64,000 nt of DNA, from NCBI GenBank assembly GCA_001298545.1, contig LJCX01000029.1:434001-498000 (forward strand), in the 5' to 3' direction. A model generated the notes under the pieces. The model was not told where the DNA came from, made no database searches, and was given only the letters and a program-made list of their open reading frames with translations. The translations under genes were made by a program, and so were the position numbers. The stretch's first letter is position 1, and every line of letters starts with the position of its first letter. Source of the DNA: Actinobacteria bacterium OV320 (GTDB taxonomy: Bacteria; Actinomycetota; Actinomycetes; Streptomycetales; Streptomycetaceae). Below, piece by piece: positions 41,719 to 50,301 of the stretch.

Positions 41719-41913
41719 GTGGCACTCTCGATTTCGGCGGTGGTGCTGCTGGCGATCATCGTCTTCTTGCTGGTCAAGAAGTCCGGGCTGAAAGGCGGTC
41801 ACGCGGTCGTCTGCATCCTGCTCGGCTTCTATCTGGCCTCCTCGACGATCGCGCCCACGATCAGCGACCTGACGACGAGCGTGGCCAGCATGATCGGCAG
41901 CATCAAGTTCTGA
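41719..41913 (+). CDS. Small membrane protein of a Streptomyces-conserved type
   Basis: 64 residues from a GTG at 41719 with GGAGGTGA 8 bp upstream. Helix 1 (residues 3-20) is followed by KKSGLKGGH, helix 2 (about 28-45), and a Ser/Thr-rich tail ending SIGSIKF-like. I recognise close relatives in many Streptomyces genomes and mobile elements, all of unknown role. It is a single-gene unit preceded by the dyad at 41595. Confidence 0.75.
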   Translation: MALSISAVVLLAIIVFLLVKKSGLKGGHAVVCILLGFYLASSTIAPTISDLTTSVASMIGSIKF

Positions 41914-42014
41914 CGCGTGCCGACGCATGGGCTCCGGCGGGCGACCGACCGGAGCTCGCCACCGGCCGCCTTGTGCTGCGCCTGCCCCGCATTCGGATCC
42001 GTAAGCAGGCTGCT

Positions 42015-42227
42015 TCAGCCTTCGGACGCGTGCGGCACGAAGTCGGCCCAGGCCTTGGGCGAGAGCGCGAGGCGGGGGCCGCTGTCGGCGTGCTTGGAGT
42101 CGCGGACGTGGACGGTGGCGGGGGTGGTCGCGATTTCGACGCAGGAATCGCCCTCGGTACCGTCGCTGTAGCTGCTCTTGAACCAGGCCAGCTCGGAGGG
42201 GGCTCCAGCGGAGTACTTGCGGATCAT
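42015..42227 (-). CDS. DUF397 protein (WhiJ-cluster type)
   Basis: 70 residues. It has the classical DUF397 pattern: WFKSSYSDGTEGDSCVEIA near residue 15, VHVRDSKHADSGPRLALS, then WADFV. In Streptomyces these small proteins are encoded next to an Xre-type regulator and act together with it. Its ATG overlaps the regulator's stop by 4 bp (ATGA), so they are co-translated. A ribosome site GGGAG precedes it. Confidence 0.92.
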   Translation of the reverse strand: MIRKYSAGAPSELAWFKSSYSDGTEGDSCVEIATTPATVHVRDSKHADSGPRLALSPKAWADFVPHASEG

Positions 42228-43102
42228 GTTTCTCCCAGCAGTTGCTCGATGAAGACGAGTGACTCCCCGGGCGTGAGCGCCTCGGCCCGGATGGTGCTGT
42301 AGCGCAGTTCCAGGATGCGGAGTTCCTTCGGCTCCGTCGTCGGGCGGCCGTTGAACGCCCCGTCGGAACGCCCCACAGCCGTACCGTCTGCGAACTTCAG
42401 CAACTCGATCTTGCCATCCACGCCGGGGTGAGCGCCGCTCTCGATTGGCATCACCTGGAACGTGACGTTGCGCAACCGCGCCACCTCCAGCAAGTGTTCG
42501 AGCTGTCGGCGTCGCACCATTGTGCCTCCGATGCGACGACGCAGTGCCGCCTCTTCCTGGACGAAGCTCAGCGCAGGCACGGGTGACTTGTCGAAGACTG
42601 CTTTCCGCGTCATGCGGGCAGCAACCAGACGCTCCACTTCCTCCTCCGAGTACGGCGGTTGCCGGGCCTCGAACAGCGCCCGCGCATGCTCCGGCGTCTG
42701 CAACAGCCCGTGCAGGCTGAGCCCGACATACACGCCGAGTTCGACCGCCTGAGCCTCCAACTTGGCGATCTCGCGGACGTTCTTCGGGTACCGGACCTTC
42801 TTCACGTCCTCCTTCATTGCCGAGAGCAGTCCACCCGCCCCCAACACCTTGTCGGCCTTGTCCAGGTACTCGGGACGAGGGATGCGCTTCCCACTCTCGA
42901 TCTTGTAGACGAGGTCCTCGCCGTACCCGACCGCCAGCCCGAAGTCGGCCGCCCGCATCCCCACGGCCTCTCGTCGCAGCTTCAGCTGCCGACCGACCGT
43001 CTCCACGACGGCGGTGCCCCACTCGTCGTCCGGATCCACCTCCCAACCCGGTTCGTCCGCCTCCTCCTTGAGCTGGATCGGCTTGCCGTTCACCTGCGTC
43101 AT
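42224..43102 (-). CDS. Xre-type helix-turn-helix regulator (WhiJ-like, DUF5753)
   Basis: 292 residues from the ATG at 43102 (GGAGGGG upstream). The HTH is at ~residues 30-85 (LKLRREAVGMRAADFGLAVG, KIESGKRIPRPEYL). A C-terminal ~180-residue DUF5753 domain follows (QTPEHARALFEAR, RRRIGGTMVRRRQLEHLLE, ESGAHPGVDGKIELLKF). Paralogous WhiJ-type clusters couple such a regulator with DUF397 and RsbW-like proteins and influence sporulation or antibiotic production. It diverges from the RsbW-like gene with a ~100-bp gap, the probable operator site. Confidence 0.92.
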   Translation of the reverse strand: MTQVNGKPIQLKEEADEPGWEVDPDDEWGTAVVETVGRQLKLRREAVGMRAADFGLAVGYGEDLVYKIESGKRIPRPEYLDKADKVLGAGGLLSAMKEDVKKVRYPKNVREIAKLEAQAVELGVYVGLSLHGLLQTPEHARALFEARQPPYSEEEVERLVAARMTRKAVFDKSPVPALSFVQEEAALRRRIGGTMVRRRQLEHLLEVARLRNVTFQVMPIESGAHPGVDGKIELLKFADGTAVGRSDGAFNGRPTTEPKELRILELRYSTIRAEALTPGESLVFIEQLLGET

Positions 43103-43204
43103 TCGCGCCCCTCCGTCACTCGAACCGACAGTCCCGACACGACCGGACAACGCCCGGACAGTCACCGTACGCAACGGCTCCATCACTGTTCACGGTAAGC
43201 GGGG

Positions 43205-43660
43205 GTGGCCACTCTGAGTGACGTGTTCCAGGAATCCGTCTCCTCCGGGACCCGACCCGGCCAGCACTTCCGCAACTTCAGCGTGCGGTTGTCTCCCACA
43301 CCTCGCGGAGCGCGCCTAGCCCGTCTGCTGACCACCGAGCAACTGCGCTCCTGGGGACTGCCGTTGGACCCGGCCGGCCAGATCGTCGCCGAACTCGCGG
43401 CGAACGCGGTGACCCACGGACGCGTACCGGGCCGGGACTTCAGACTCACGCTCTACGTCATCGCGCACACGCTCCGCATCGAGGTGACCGACACGGCGGG
43501 GGACCGCCCTCCCCTCCTGCCGTGTCCGGGCCCGGATCGCGATTCCGAGTCCGGCCGTGGACTGCTCCTGGTCGAGGCGCTCGCCGACCGCTGGGGCTGG
43601 GCCCCGGAGCTGCGCCCGCGCAAGACGGTGTGGGCCGAGGTCGTACTCCCCACCGGATGA
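43205..43660 (+). CDS. RsbW-like ATP-binding protein
   Basis: 151 residues with an HATPase_c fold: N-box ELAANAVTHGR near residue 65, VTDTAGDRPP, and GRGLLLVEALADRWGW. It is the third member of the WhiJ-like trio and diverges from the regulator. Such proteins resemble anti-sigma factors but their partners are mostly unknown. The GTG at 43205 follows GCGGGG; a GTG at 43223 is a possible internal start. A 187-bp gap separates it from the STAND gene. Confidence 0.88.
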   Translation: MATLSDVFQESVSSGTRPGQHFRNFSVRLSPTPRGARLARLLTTEQLRSWGLPLDPAGQIVAELAANAVTHGRVPGRDFRLTLYVIAHTLRIEVTDTAGDRPPLLPCPGPDRDSESGRGLLLVEALADRWGWAPELRPRKTVWAEVVLPTG

Positions 43661-43847
43661 CGCTGCACGGCGAATGAGTGAATCGTCGTAGCCCTGTGTG
43701 GCCGGAACCTGTACGCACCGTTGAACACTCCTGTTAAGCCTCGGAAGATGGTCACGAGCGGATGACTCGGTGGCCGGTCTTTCGCGGCCGGTGGAACGGG
43801 GGCTGAGCGGTGCTGGCAGGTGACGACGCGGTCGTGAGTGGTGTCCG

Positions 43848-46800
43848 ATGAGGAACCGTATGCAGGTCGCGCTCCAGATCATGCTGGCGCTGGTCGCCTG
43901 CTTACTGGGAATCGCCACCAACTATGCGACCAGTACCGACAGGGTTCCCTGGGCGCTGGAGGCGATTCAGCGGTTCTCCGTCCCGGCCATCGGTGTGCTG
44001 ATCGTGGCACTCGTGGTCGGACAGGTCGTCGTCTACCGGCTGGAGAATCCCGCGCTGCCTCGGAGCGAGTGGCCGCGAGAGCGGGTTCCGTACCCAGGCC
44101 TCGACGCGTTCGACGAGGACGAGGCACCCGTGTACTTCGGCCGGGAGACACAGGTTGCCGAACTCACGCGCAGGGTGCACACCACCGCCACCCGCCCCGC
44201 GGATCGGTTCCTGTTGTTGGTCGGGGCGTCAGGAAGCGGGAAGTCCTCGCTGGTCAGGGCCGGGGTGATGCCCCGGCTCCGGGAAAGCCGCTGGACGGTC
44301 GTGCCCGCTTTTGCCCCCGGCCCCAACCCGCTGGGCGCCCTCGCCGGCGTACTGGCAGCCGCCGCCGACGGGCAGGAACCGGCGAGCGCCGTACTGCGCA
44401 GGCTGCGTCAGCGGCCGGACGCGTTGCGGGCCGAGCTGGCGCGGCTGCGTGGCGGCCGGTTCCGGCGGATACTCCTCGTGGTCGACCAGTTCGAGGAGGT
44501 CGTCACCCTGGCGGGGGAGCGTGAACGCGCCCAGTTTCTGGAAGCGCTGCGCATCTGCGTTGAGCAGGATCCGGCGGTCCGCGTACTTGCCACACTCCGG
44601 GTGGATCTGCTCGGTCGGCTCCTTGGCACCAGACACGCGGAACTTCTCCAGCACCCCGTCGCCATCGGCACGTTGGGTAGGGCACAGCTCGCCGAAGTCG
44701 TGGAGCGACCCGGTGCCCTCGTCGATCTCCGCTTCGAGCCCGGAGTCGTCGACGCCATCGTGAGTGAGACCGGGACGGACGACGCCCTGCCGTTGCTCGC
44801 CTACCTCCTCCAGGAGTTGTACTTTGCCTCCGGCCCTGGTGGGACGGTGACCGAGGAGCTGTACCGGCGGCTCGGCGGAGTCCCCGGCGCGCTGGCGCGG
44901 CAGGCGGACAATACTGTGACCGGGCTCGGTGCGGGTGTGGGAATCGACTTCGTCCTCCGCGTCCTGCTCAGGTTCGTCACCGTCGAGGGCCAGGACGTAG
45001 CCCGCCGCCATGTGCCGCTGTCCGAACTCGACGAAGGGGACCGCCTTGTCGTCGACGCCTTCGTCGAGGCGCGGCTGTTGCGCACCGATGTCGCGGGCAT
45101 CAGCTCCACGACCAGCAGCGAGCCGTATGCGCAGGTGACGCACGAGGCACTGTTCCGTCAGTGGGCTCCGCTGAGGCAGGAGGTCGAGGCGCGTGCAGAG
45201 CGACTTCGCGAGCGTGCAGAACTGGAGCGGTGGGCGGTCGACTGGGAGCGGGCCGGTCGCAGCGACGACTATCTCCTTACCGGGGAACGCCTCGCGGCGG
45301 CTCAGCGCTGGCTCGAAGCCCTGGAGGAGTCCGGGCAGGCGTCCGCACCCGCTCGCGCGCTCGTCGAATCCTCGCAGCGCCACGATCTGACGTTTCTCAG
45401 CCGGGTTTCCGACAGCATCGGCCGGCATGTCCTGCTGAGCCCGGAGAGCGAACCGGAGCGCTCTCTGCTGCTTTCGATTGCCGCGCTCGGCGAGTGCACG
45501 CCCACGGCCTCGGCCAGACGTGGGCTGATGGCGGCCTTGGCAGCGAGTCACCTCCGTGCCCGGCTCGACGGACACACGGACACTGTCCGGCGCATCGCAT
45601 GGTCCCCCGACGGAAGATTGCTGGCCACGGCGTCCAGGGACGGTACTGCCCGCATTTATGACGCACGGTCCGGTCGCACACTGCTGGTGCTCTCGTGCGA
45701 CGACGTCATGGTCGAGTGCGTTGCCTGGTCGCCCGACTCGGCGAGGGTGGCAACCGTCGGACGTGACCGTGTGGTGCGGATCTGGGATGCCGTCTCGGGG
45801 GAACCGACCCGGCTGCTCACCGGCGCCGGGGACCTCAGCAGGCAGGTTGCCTGGTCGCCGGACGGTCGGCATGTCGCAGCGAGTTCCAAGGACCGGACCG
45901 TACGGGTCTGGGAGGCCGATACGGGACGGCTGGTGCGCGAACTGCGTGGGCACGGTGACGATGTGTGGGGCCTGGCATGGTCGCCGGACGGCAGCCGCCT
46001 TGCTTCCGTGTCCCACGATCAGACCGCGATCGTGTGGGATCTGGCCACCGGCACGGCGCTGACCACGCTCACCGGACACTCGGACTTCGTCGAGGGCGTC
46101 GCCTGGTCACCGGACGGACGGCACGTCGCCACCGGCTCCGGGGATCACACGGCCCGGATCTGGGACGCGGAAAGCGGCGACCTGCGCCTGTTGTTGCGAG
46201 GACACACCGACTACGTGTGGAACCTGGCATGGTCGCCGGACGGGCGGATGCTGGCCAGCGCCTCCTCCGACCGTACCGTGCGCATCGTCGGCACCGACGA
46301 CGCCAAAGTCCTGGCTGTGTTGCGTGGCCACGCCGACACCGTCTGGGGCGTCACCTGGTCACCCTGCGGGACCATGCTCGCCACCGGCTCCACCGACGGC
46401 ACCGGCATGGTCTGGGACCTGCGCCCACGCGGCGCCGAGGCAGTCATGGCCGACGGACACCTGGGCCCGGTGAACCAGGCCACCTGGTCCGGCGATGGCA
46501 GCCTATTCGCCACGGCCTCGGACGACGGCACCGTACGGGTGTGGGACGCGGTCACCGGCGTACCAGCGGGACCGGTGACTGAGGTGGAGGACCGGGTCTG
46601 GGCCGTCGCCTGGGCTCCGCAGGGGGAACGTCTCGCGTTCGGCACCAACGACGGCCTGTTCCGGATCGCCGACGGTCATGGCGGCACGCTGTTCGAACGA
46701 CAGGGCGAGGTCGTCGAGGGGTGCGCTTGGTCTCCGAACGGCGGACGGATCGCCACCGGCGGTCACGACTGGGCCGTGAGCGTCCGATCCGCCTCGGACG

Positions 46801-47402
46801 GGACCGAGCTGCTGAAACTGACGGGACACCAGGACTGGGTGGGGCGTGTGGCCTGGTCGCCGAGTGGACGACTGCTCGCCAGTTGTTCCGACGACCGCAC
46901 GTGCAGACTGTGGGACATCGGGGAGGGACAGCAGTTCACAGTGCTGCGCGGCCACAACAACTATGTGGAGGACGCGGCCTGGTCCCCGGACGAGACGAGG
47001 ATCGCCACCGCTTCCGGCGACTGGACGGCCGCCGTGTGGGACGTCGTCACGGGACGGCGCATCGAGGTCCTGAAGGGGCACGAGGGACGGCTTCGCGCCG
47101 TTGCCTGGTCGCCCGACGGCAGACACATCGCCACAGGCGCCGACGATCGCACCGTCCGGGTATGGTCCGCCACCACCCTTGAGGAGATCGCCGTCGTCGG
47201 TGTGCACCAGGACAAGGTGACCTCCGTGGCCTGGTCCCCGGACGGCACACGGCTGCTCACGGGATCGGCCGACGGGACGGCGCGCGTCTGGCGGGCGGAG
47301 CCGGACTACGACCGGCTTGAGGCGACCGCCCGGGGAAGGGTCTTCCGCACCCTCACCCAGGAGGAACGGCAACAGCACTTGCTGCCGCTCGACCCCGTGT
47401 GA
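43848..47402 (+). CDS. Membrane-anchored STAND ATPase with 14 WD40 repeats; contains a TTA codon
   Basis: 1184 residues. Two membrane helices at ~7-25 and 44-62 are followed by the nSTAND1-type motif YPGLDAFDEDEAPVYFGRE, Walker A GASGSGKSS (126-134) and Walker B LLVVDQFEE. A helical part follows up to ~570. Then 14 WD40 repeats of ~42 residues run to ~1170, recognisable by (V/L)xxVAWSPDGRxxA and DxTxRxWD, which would give two seven-bladed propellers. STAND proteins sense a ligand through the repeat part and signal by oligomerising; some defend against phages. Codon 19 is TTA, the only one in the window, so translation probably depends on the bldA tRNA. The ribosome site is weak. Confidence 0.9.
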   Translation: MRNRMQVALQIMLALVACLLGIATNYATSTDRVPWALEAIQRFSVPAIGVLIVALVVGQVVVYRLENPALPRSEWPRERVPYPGLDAFDEDEAPVYFGRETQVAELTRRVHTTATRPADRFLLLVGASGSGKSSLVRAGVMPRLRESRWTVVPAFAPGPNPLGALAGVLAAAADGQEPASAVLRRLRQRPDALRAELARLRGGRFRRILLVVDQFEEVVTLAGERERAQFLEALRICVEQDPAVRVLATLRVDLLGRLLGTRHAELLQHPVAIGTLGRAQLAEVVERPGALVDLRFEPGVVDAIVSETGTDDALPLLAYLLQELYFASGPGGTVTEELYRRLGGVPGALARQADNTVTGLGAGVGIDFVLRVLLRFVTVEGQDVARRHVPLSELDEGDRLVVDAFVEARLLRTDVAGISSTTSSEPYAQVTHEALFRQWAPLRQEVEARAERLRERAELERWAVDWERAGRSDDYLLTGERLAAAQRWLEALEESGQASAPARALVESSQRHDLTFLSRVSDSIGRHVLLSPESEPERSLLLSIAALGECTPTASARRGLMAALAASHLRARLDGHTDTVRRIAWSPDGRLLATASRDGTARIYDARSGRTLLVLSCDDVMVECVAWSPDSARVATVGRDRVVRIWDAVSGEPTRLLTGAGDLSRQVAWSPDGRHVAASSKDRTVRVWEADTGRLVRELRGHGDDVWGLAWSPDGSRLASVSHDQTAIVWDLATGTALTTLTGHSDFVEGVAWSPDGRHVATGSGDHTARIWDAESGDLRLLLRGHTDYVWNLAWSPDGRMLASASSDRTVRIVGTDDAKVLAVLRGHADTVWGVTWSPCGTMLATGSTDGTGMVWDLRPRGAEAVMADGHLGPVNQATWSGDGSLFATASDDGTVRVWDAVTGVPAGPVTEVEDRVWAVAWAPQGERLAFGTNDGLFRIADGHGGTLFERQGEVVEGCAWSPNGGRIATGGHDWAVSVRSASDGTELLKLTGHQDWVGRVAWSPSGRLLASCSDDRTCRLWDIGEGQQFTVLRGHNNYVEDAAWSPDETRIATASGDWTAAVWDVVTGRRIEVLKGHEGRLRAVAWSPDGRHIATGADDRTVRVWSATTLEEIAVVGVHQDKVTSVAWSPDGTRLLTGSADGTARVWRAEPDYDRLEATARGRVFRTLTQEERQQHLLPLDPV

Positions 47403-47431
47403 CCGTGTGATCAGCCCGCGTGACCATGTGA

Positions 47432-47731
47432 TCAGTAGACACCTTCGACCGTGCGGTCGTCGGTGTGGACCAGGTAGTCGTCCGGGGACAGGTCCATGGC
47501 CTTGCGCTCGGGCGATGACCAGTACAGCGCGTTGCGCTCGGCGAAGGTCTCCGGGCCCTCGTACGAGATCAGCCACACGAATTGGTTGCGCCCCCGGTCC
47601 ACCCAGGCCCCTCCGATCGTGAACCCCAACTCCAGTCGCAGCGGCACGATTTCCTCCCGCCACCGATCCACCCATGCGTCGAGCAGGCCGTCCCGGACGG
47701 TGTAAGTGCGCAACTGTGTCGTCTTCGGCAT
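47432..47731 (-). CDS. NIPSNAP-family protein
   Basis: 99 residues from the ATG at 47731 with GAGGATG upstream. TYTVRDGLLDAWVDRWREEI, RLELGFTIGGAWVD, FVWLISYEG and FAERNALYWSSPERKA fit the dimeric alpha/beta-barrel NIPSNAP fold. The biochemical role in bacteria is unknown. It is convergent with the STAND gene, whose stop is 29 bp away. Confidence 0.85.
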   Translation of the reverse strand: MPKTTQLRTYTVRDGLLDAWVDRWREEIVPLRLELGFTIGGAWVDRGRNQFVWLISYEGPETFAERNALYWSSPERKAMDLSPDDYLVHTDDRTVEGVY

Positions 47732-48139
47732 GGAGACATCCTCTCCGAGGGCGGGCCGCGCGACCACGAGTTGGCATAGGCCGGCATGACCCCGTCACCT
47801 GCTGCCAGGACGCCGCAGCTCGTCATGGGGCCTTAGCGAAGCCGGTCCCGCCACCGGAACCCGAGTTCTCATGCTCCGGTGCGAGGAGCGCTCTCTCCAA
47901 AGGACCACTACGGCGGGAAAAGGACCCGACCAAACCCCACCCCTCCCGCCCGTCGAGCAAACTCACTCCCGCGAGTGAATATGCCCAACTCGACTGGATT
48001 CGTGACGGGTTGCCTGCCTTACGCTCAGCGCAACACGGCACGCCCACGCAGCACCACAGCCGCAGACATGCGACGGCCCCCGCCGGGACGGCAATCCCAG
48101 TGCGAGGGCCTGACCACCGAGGAAGATAGAGGCTTCCCG
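47732..48139. promoter_or_regulatory. Intergenic region before the winged-helix gene
   Basis: 408 bp. ORFs crossing it lack codon bias. There is a perfect dyad TCACTC-CCGC-GAGTGA at 47963-47978. About 40 bp further, TTACGCT (48019-48025) could be the -10 of the gene at 48140. GAGG at 48129-48132 is that gene's ribosome site. Confidence 0.4.
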
Positions 48140-49006
48140 ATGGACACCCAAAACCCTAGCGCGCCCCCATGCGCCGAGTCCCGTAAGGCGGGCAAAAACC
48201 ACCCCCGCGCGGGCGGACTCACCCACGACAACGCCCGTCACACCACCCGCTTCACGGTGATCGGCAACCACCTCGCCCAGCACCGGGAGTTGTCGCTCCT
48301 GGCGATCGGGCTGGGCGTGCACATCCAGTCGCTGCCGAAGGGCGCGCGCGTCGACATCAAGTCCCTCACCGCCCGCTTCCCCGAGGGCGCGACCCGTATC
48401 GCCGCAGCCCTGCGCGAACTGGAGTCCCACGGCTACCTGCGCCGCGAACGCGCCCGCGTCCCCGACGGCCGCATCATCACCCGCACGGTCTCCTGCAACC
48501 AGCCCGGCCATCACCGCCGGACGGCCGCCGCCGACCGCGCCCACGCCCCGGGGGCCTCCGCCCAGCCGAAGAAGCGCACACCCCGCAAGCCGCTGCCCGC
48601 CGTGCCGCGTCCGGCCTGCCCCGCCCCCGCGCTTCTCCAGACGGCTACGGACCTCCTGGCGGGCCTCCGCCGTCATGATCCCCGCCTCCTCCTCTCCGCC
48701 TGCGACACGGCCCATCTCGCCCCCGGCGTCGCCGCCTGGCTGGAGCGGGACGTCAGCCCCACCGCCGTACGCCAGGCCCTCACCGCCGACCTTCCGCCCG
48801 AAGGTCCTCGCCGTCCCGCCGCCCTCCTGGCCCACCGGCTGACGGCCCTGCTGCCGCCCCCACCACCGTTCCGCGAGCCCGCGGCCCCACCGGCGGCTGC
48901 TCCGCCCCGGATGCGGAACTGCGACGGCTGCGACCGCGGCATCCGCTCGCCCGAGCCGGGCGCCCGCTGCCGCGACTGCCGGGGGCGGGCGGCGACGGCC
49001 CTCTGA
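48140..49006 (+). CDS. Winged-helix DNA-binding protein with C-terminal zinc ribbon
   Basis: 288 residues from the ATG at 48140 (GAGG 7 bp upstream). Residues ~35-110 form a winged helix (FTVIGNHLAQHRELSLLAIG, IKSLTARFPEGATRIAAALR, ELESHGYLRRERAR). A Pro/Ala-rich linker and a helical region follow, then a C-terminal CDGCDRGIRSPEPGARCRDC that looks like a zinc ribbon. This type is widespread in Streptomyces chromosomes and plasmids as an uncharacterised DNA-binding protein. It stands alone; the Rpn-like remnant starts 11 bp after its stop. Confidence 0.82.
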   Translation: MDTQNPSAPPCAESRKAGKNHPRAGGLTHDNARHTTRFTVIGNHLAQHRELSLLAIGLGVHIQSLPKGARVDIKSLTARFPEGATRIAAALRELESHGYLRRERARVPDGRIITRTVSCNQPGHHRRTAAADRAHAPGASAQPKKRTPRKPLPAVPRPACPAPALLQTATDLLAGLRRHDPRLLLSACDTAHLAPGVAAWLERDVSPTAVRQALTADLPPEGPRRPAALLAHRLTALLPPPPPFREPAAPPAAAPPRMRNCDGCDRGIRSPEPGARCRDCRGRAATAL

Positions 49007-49017
49007 AGACCCCGTAG

Positions 49018-49368
49018 GCAAAGGAACCGCATGGTCAGCCCAAGCACGAAGACATCGTCGACCCCATCATTGAACTCGTCGCACAGGGCCTGGGCAGCCG
49101 CCCGGCCAAGGAGCTCTGGAGGAACCTGGTGGCCGTGGATCTTTCCTTCTACAAGTCGGACCTCGCGGAGGAGCTCCGCGACGAAGGGAGTGTCAACACC
49201 TACGGGACGGCCATACTGACCGTCCTGGAACAGCGCGGCATCGATGTGCCTGCCGACGCGCGTCAGCGGATCACGGAGTGCGGAGACCTCGAGATCCTCC
49301 ACGCATGGCTCGTCCGCGCCGCCACCGCCACGTCTGCCGCAGAGATCTTCGCGGATGGAAAAGCCTGA
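49018..49368 (+). pseudogene. 5'-truncated remnant of an Rpn/YhgA-type nuclease-like gene
   Basis: From 49018 one frame reads a coherent C-terminal segment (PKHEDIVDPIIELVAQGLG, ELWRNLVAVDLSFYKSDLA, LEQRGIDVPADARQRITEC) ending at TGA 49366-49368. It looks like the tail of Streptomyces Rpn/YhgA-like proteins. The N-terminal nuclease part is missing: a TAG at 49015 closes the frame directly behind the previous gene. A GTG at 49129 has GGAGG 6 bp upstream, so the last 79 residues might still be made. The family assignment is from memory of typical sequences. Confidence 0.5.
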
Positions 49369-49425
49369 GTGGCAGACGGCCGGGCGGGCGACCCGGGGCG
49401 GGCGGCGGCCTCGTAGGCTGGCCCC

Positions 49426-50301
49426 ATGACGGAACTCCCCGCCCGGCGTCTGCTGCTGGTGCACGCGCACCCGGACGACGAGTCGATCAACAACGGCGCG
49501 ACCATGGCCAGGTACGCGGCCGAGGGTGCCCATGTGACGCTGGTCACCTGCACCCTCGGTGAACGCGGCGAGGTCATCCCGCCGGAGCTGCGGCATCTGA
49601 CCGGTGCCGCCCTGGGGGAGCACCGGCGAAGTGAACTCGCCGCCGCCATGGCCGAACTCGGCGTCGACGACTTCCGCCTGCTCGGCGGCCCCGGTCGCTA
49701 CGGCGACTCCGGGATGATGGGCCTCCCCGACAACGACGACCCCGCCTGCTTCTGGCGGGCCGACGTCGACGAGGCCGCCGCGTCCCTCGTCCAGGTCGTC
49801 CTCGAGGTGCGCCCCCACGTCCTCGTCACCTACGACGACGACGGCGGCTACGGCCACCCCGACCACATCCAGGCCCACCGCGTCGCCATGCGGGCCGCGG
49901 AGCTGGCCGAGGACGCCGGGTGGCGCATCCCGAAGGTGTACGTCAACCGCGTCCCGCGCTCCGTCGTCGGGGCCGCCTTCGCGCGGCTCCGGGAGGAACT
50001 GCCGGGACTGCCCTTCGCCAAGAGCGCCGTCGTCTCCGATGTGCCGGGCGTGGTGGACGACGGCCTGGTCACCGCCGCGATCGAGGGCGGCCCGGCGCAC
50101 ACCGCCGCCAAGGCCGCCGCGATGCGCGCGCACGCCACCCAGGTCGAAGTCGCCCCCGGCGAGCAGTACTTCGCCCTCTCCAACGAGCTCGCGCAGCCCC
50201 TGTTCCCGATCGAGTACTACGAACTCGTACGCGGGGAGCCCGCCGGGAAGAGGGAGAGCGACCTGTTCGCCGGTACCGGCGACGCGACGGAGGTGGCGTG
50301 A
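49426..50301 (+). CDS. mshB: Mycothiol biosynthesis deacetylase MshB
   Basis: 291 residues. It removes the acetyl group from N-acetylglucosaminyl-inositol in mycothiol synthesis. LmbE/PIG-L fold: the zinc motif AHPDDE is at ~14-19, and YGHPDHIQAHR supplies the third ligand; TLGERGE and LLGGPGRYGDSGMMG are MshB-typical. TAGGCT at 49414-49419 ends 6 bp before the ATG and there is no ribosome site, so the mRNA is probably leaderless. The next gene overlaps by 1 bp (TGATG). Confidence 0.95.
   Translation: MTELPARRLLLVHAHPDDESINNGATMARYAAEGAHVTLVTCTLGERGEVIPPELRHLTGAALGEHRRSELAAAMAELGVDDFRLLGGPGRYGDSGMMGLPDNDDPACFWRADVDEAAASLVQVVLEVRPHVLVTYDDDGGYGHPDHIQAHRVAMRAAELAEDAGWRIPKVYVNRVPRSVVGAAFARLREELPGLPFAKSAVVSDVPGVVDDGLVTAAIEGGPAHTAAKAAAMRAHATQVEVAPGEQYFALSNELAQPLFPIEYYELVRGEPAGKRESDLFAGTGDATEVA

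Noticed and set aside
46079..47300. Regular ~126-bp similarity in the STAND gene as an independent DNA repeat array
   Set aside because: The period equals one WD40 repeat of ~42 residues and is explained by the protein.
47399..47435. Direct repeat GTGACC(G/A)TGTGATCAG after the STAND gene
   Set aside because: Two copies of 16 bp overlapping a stop codon; could be chance slippage and offers no testable role.
43316..47798. Long open frames antisense to the STAND-WD40 gene and similar antisense frames elsewhere (for example opposite 15181-17991 and 22621-25761)
   Set aside because: They show the Gly/Arg/Val/Leu composition of reverse frames in high-G+C DNA, have no motifs, and lie opposite genes with clear domains and codon bias.
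49031..49219. A 62-residue ORF starting at the ATG at 49031
   Set aside because: It is in a different frame from the recognisable Rpn-like segment and its product is Ser/Trp-rich shadow sequence.
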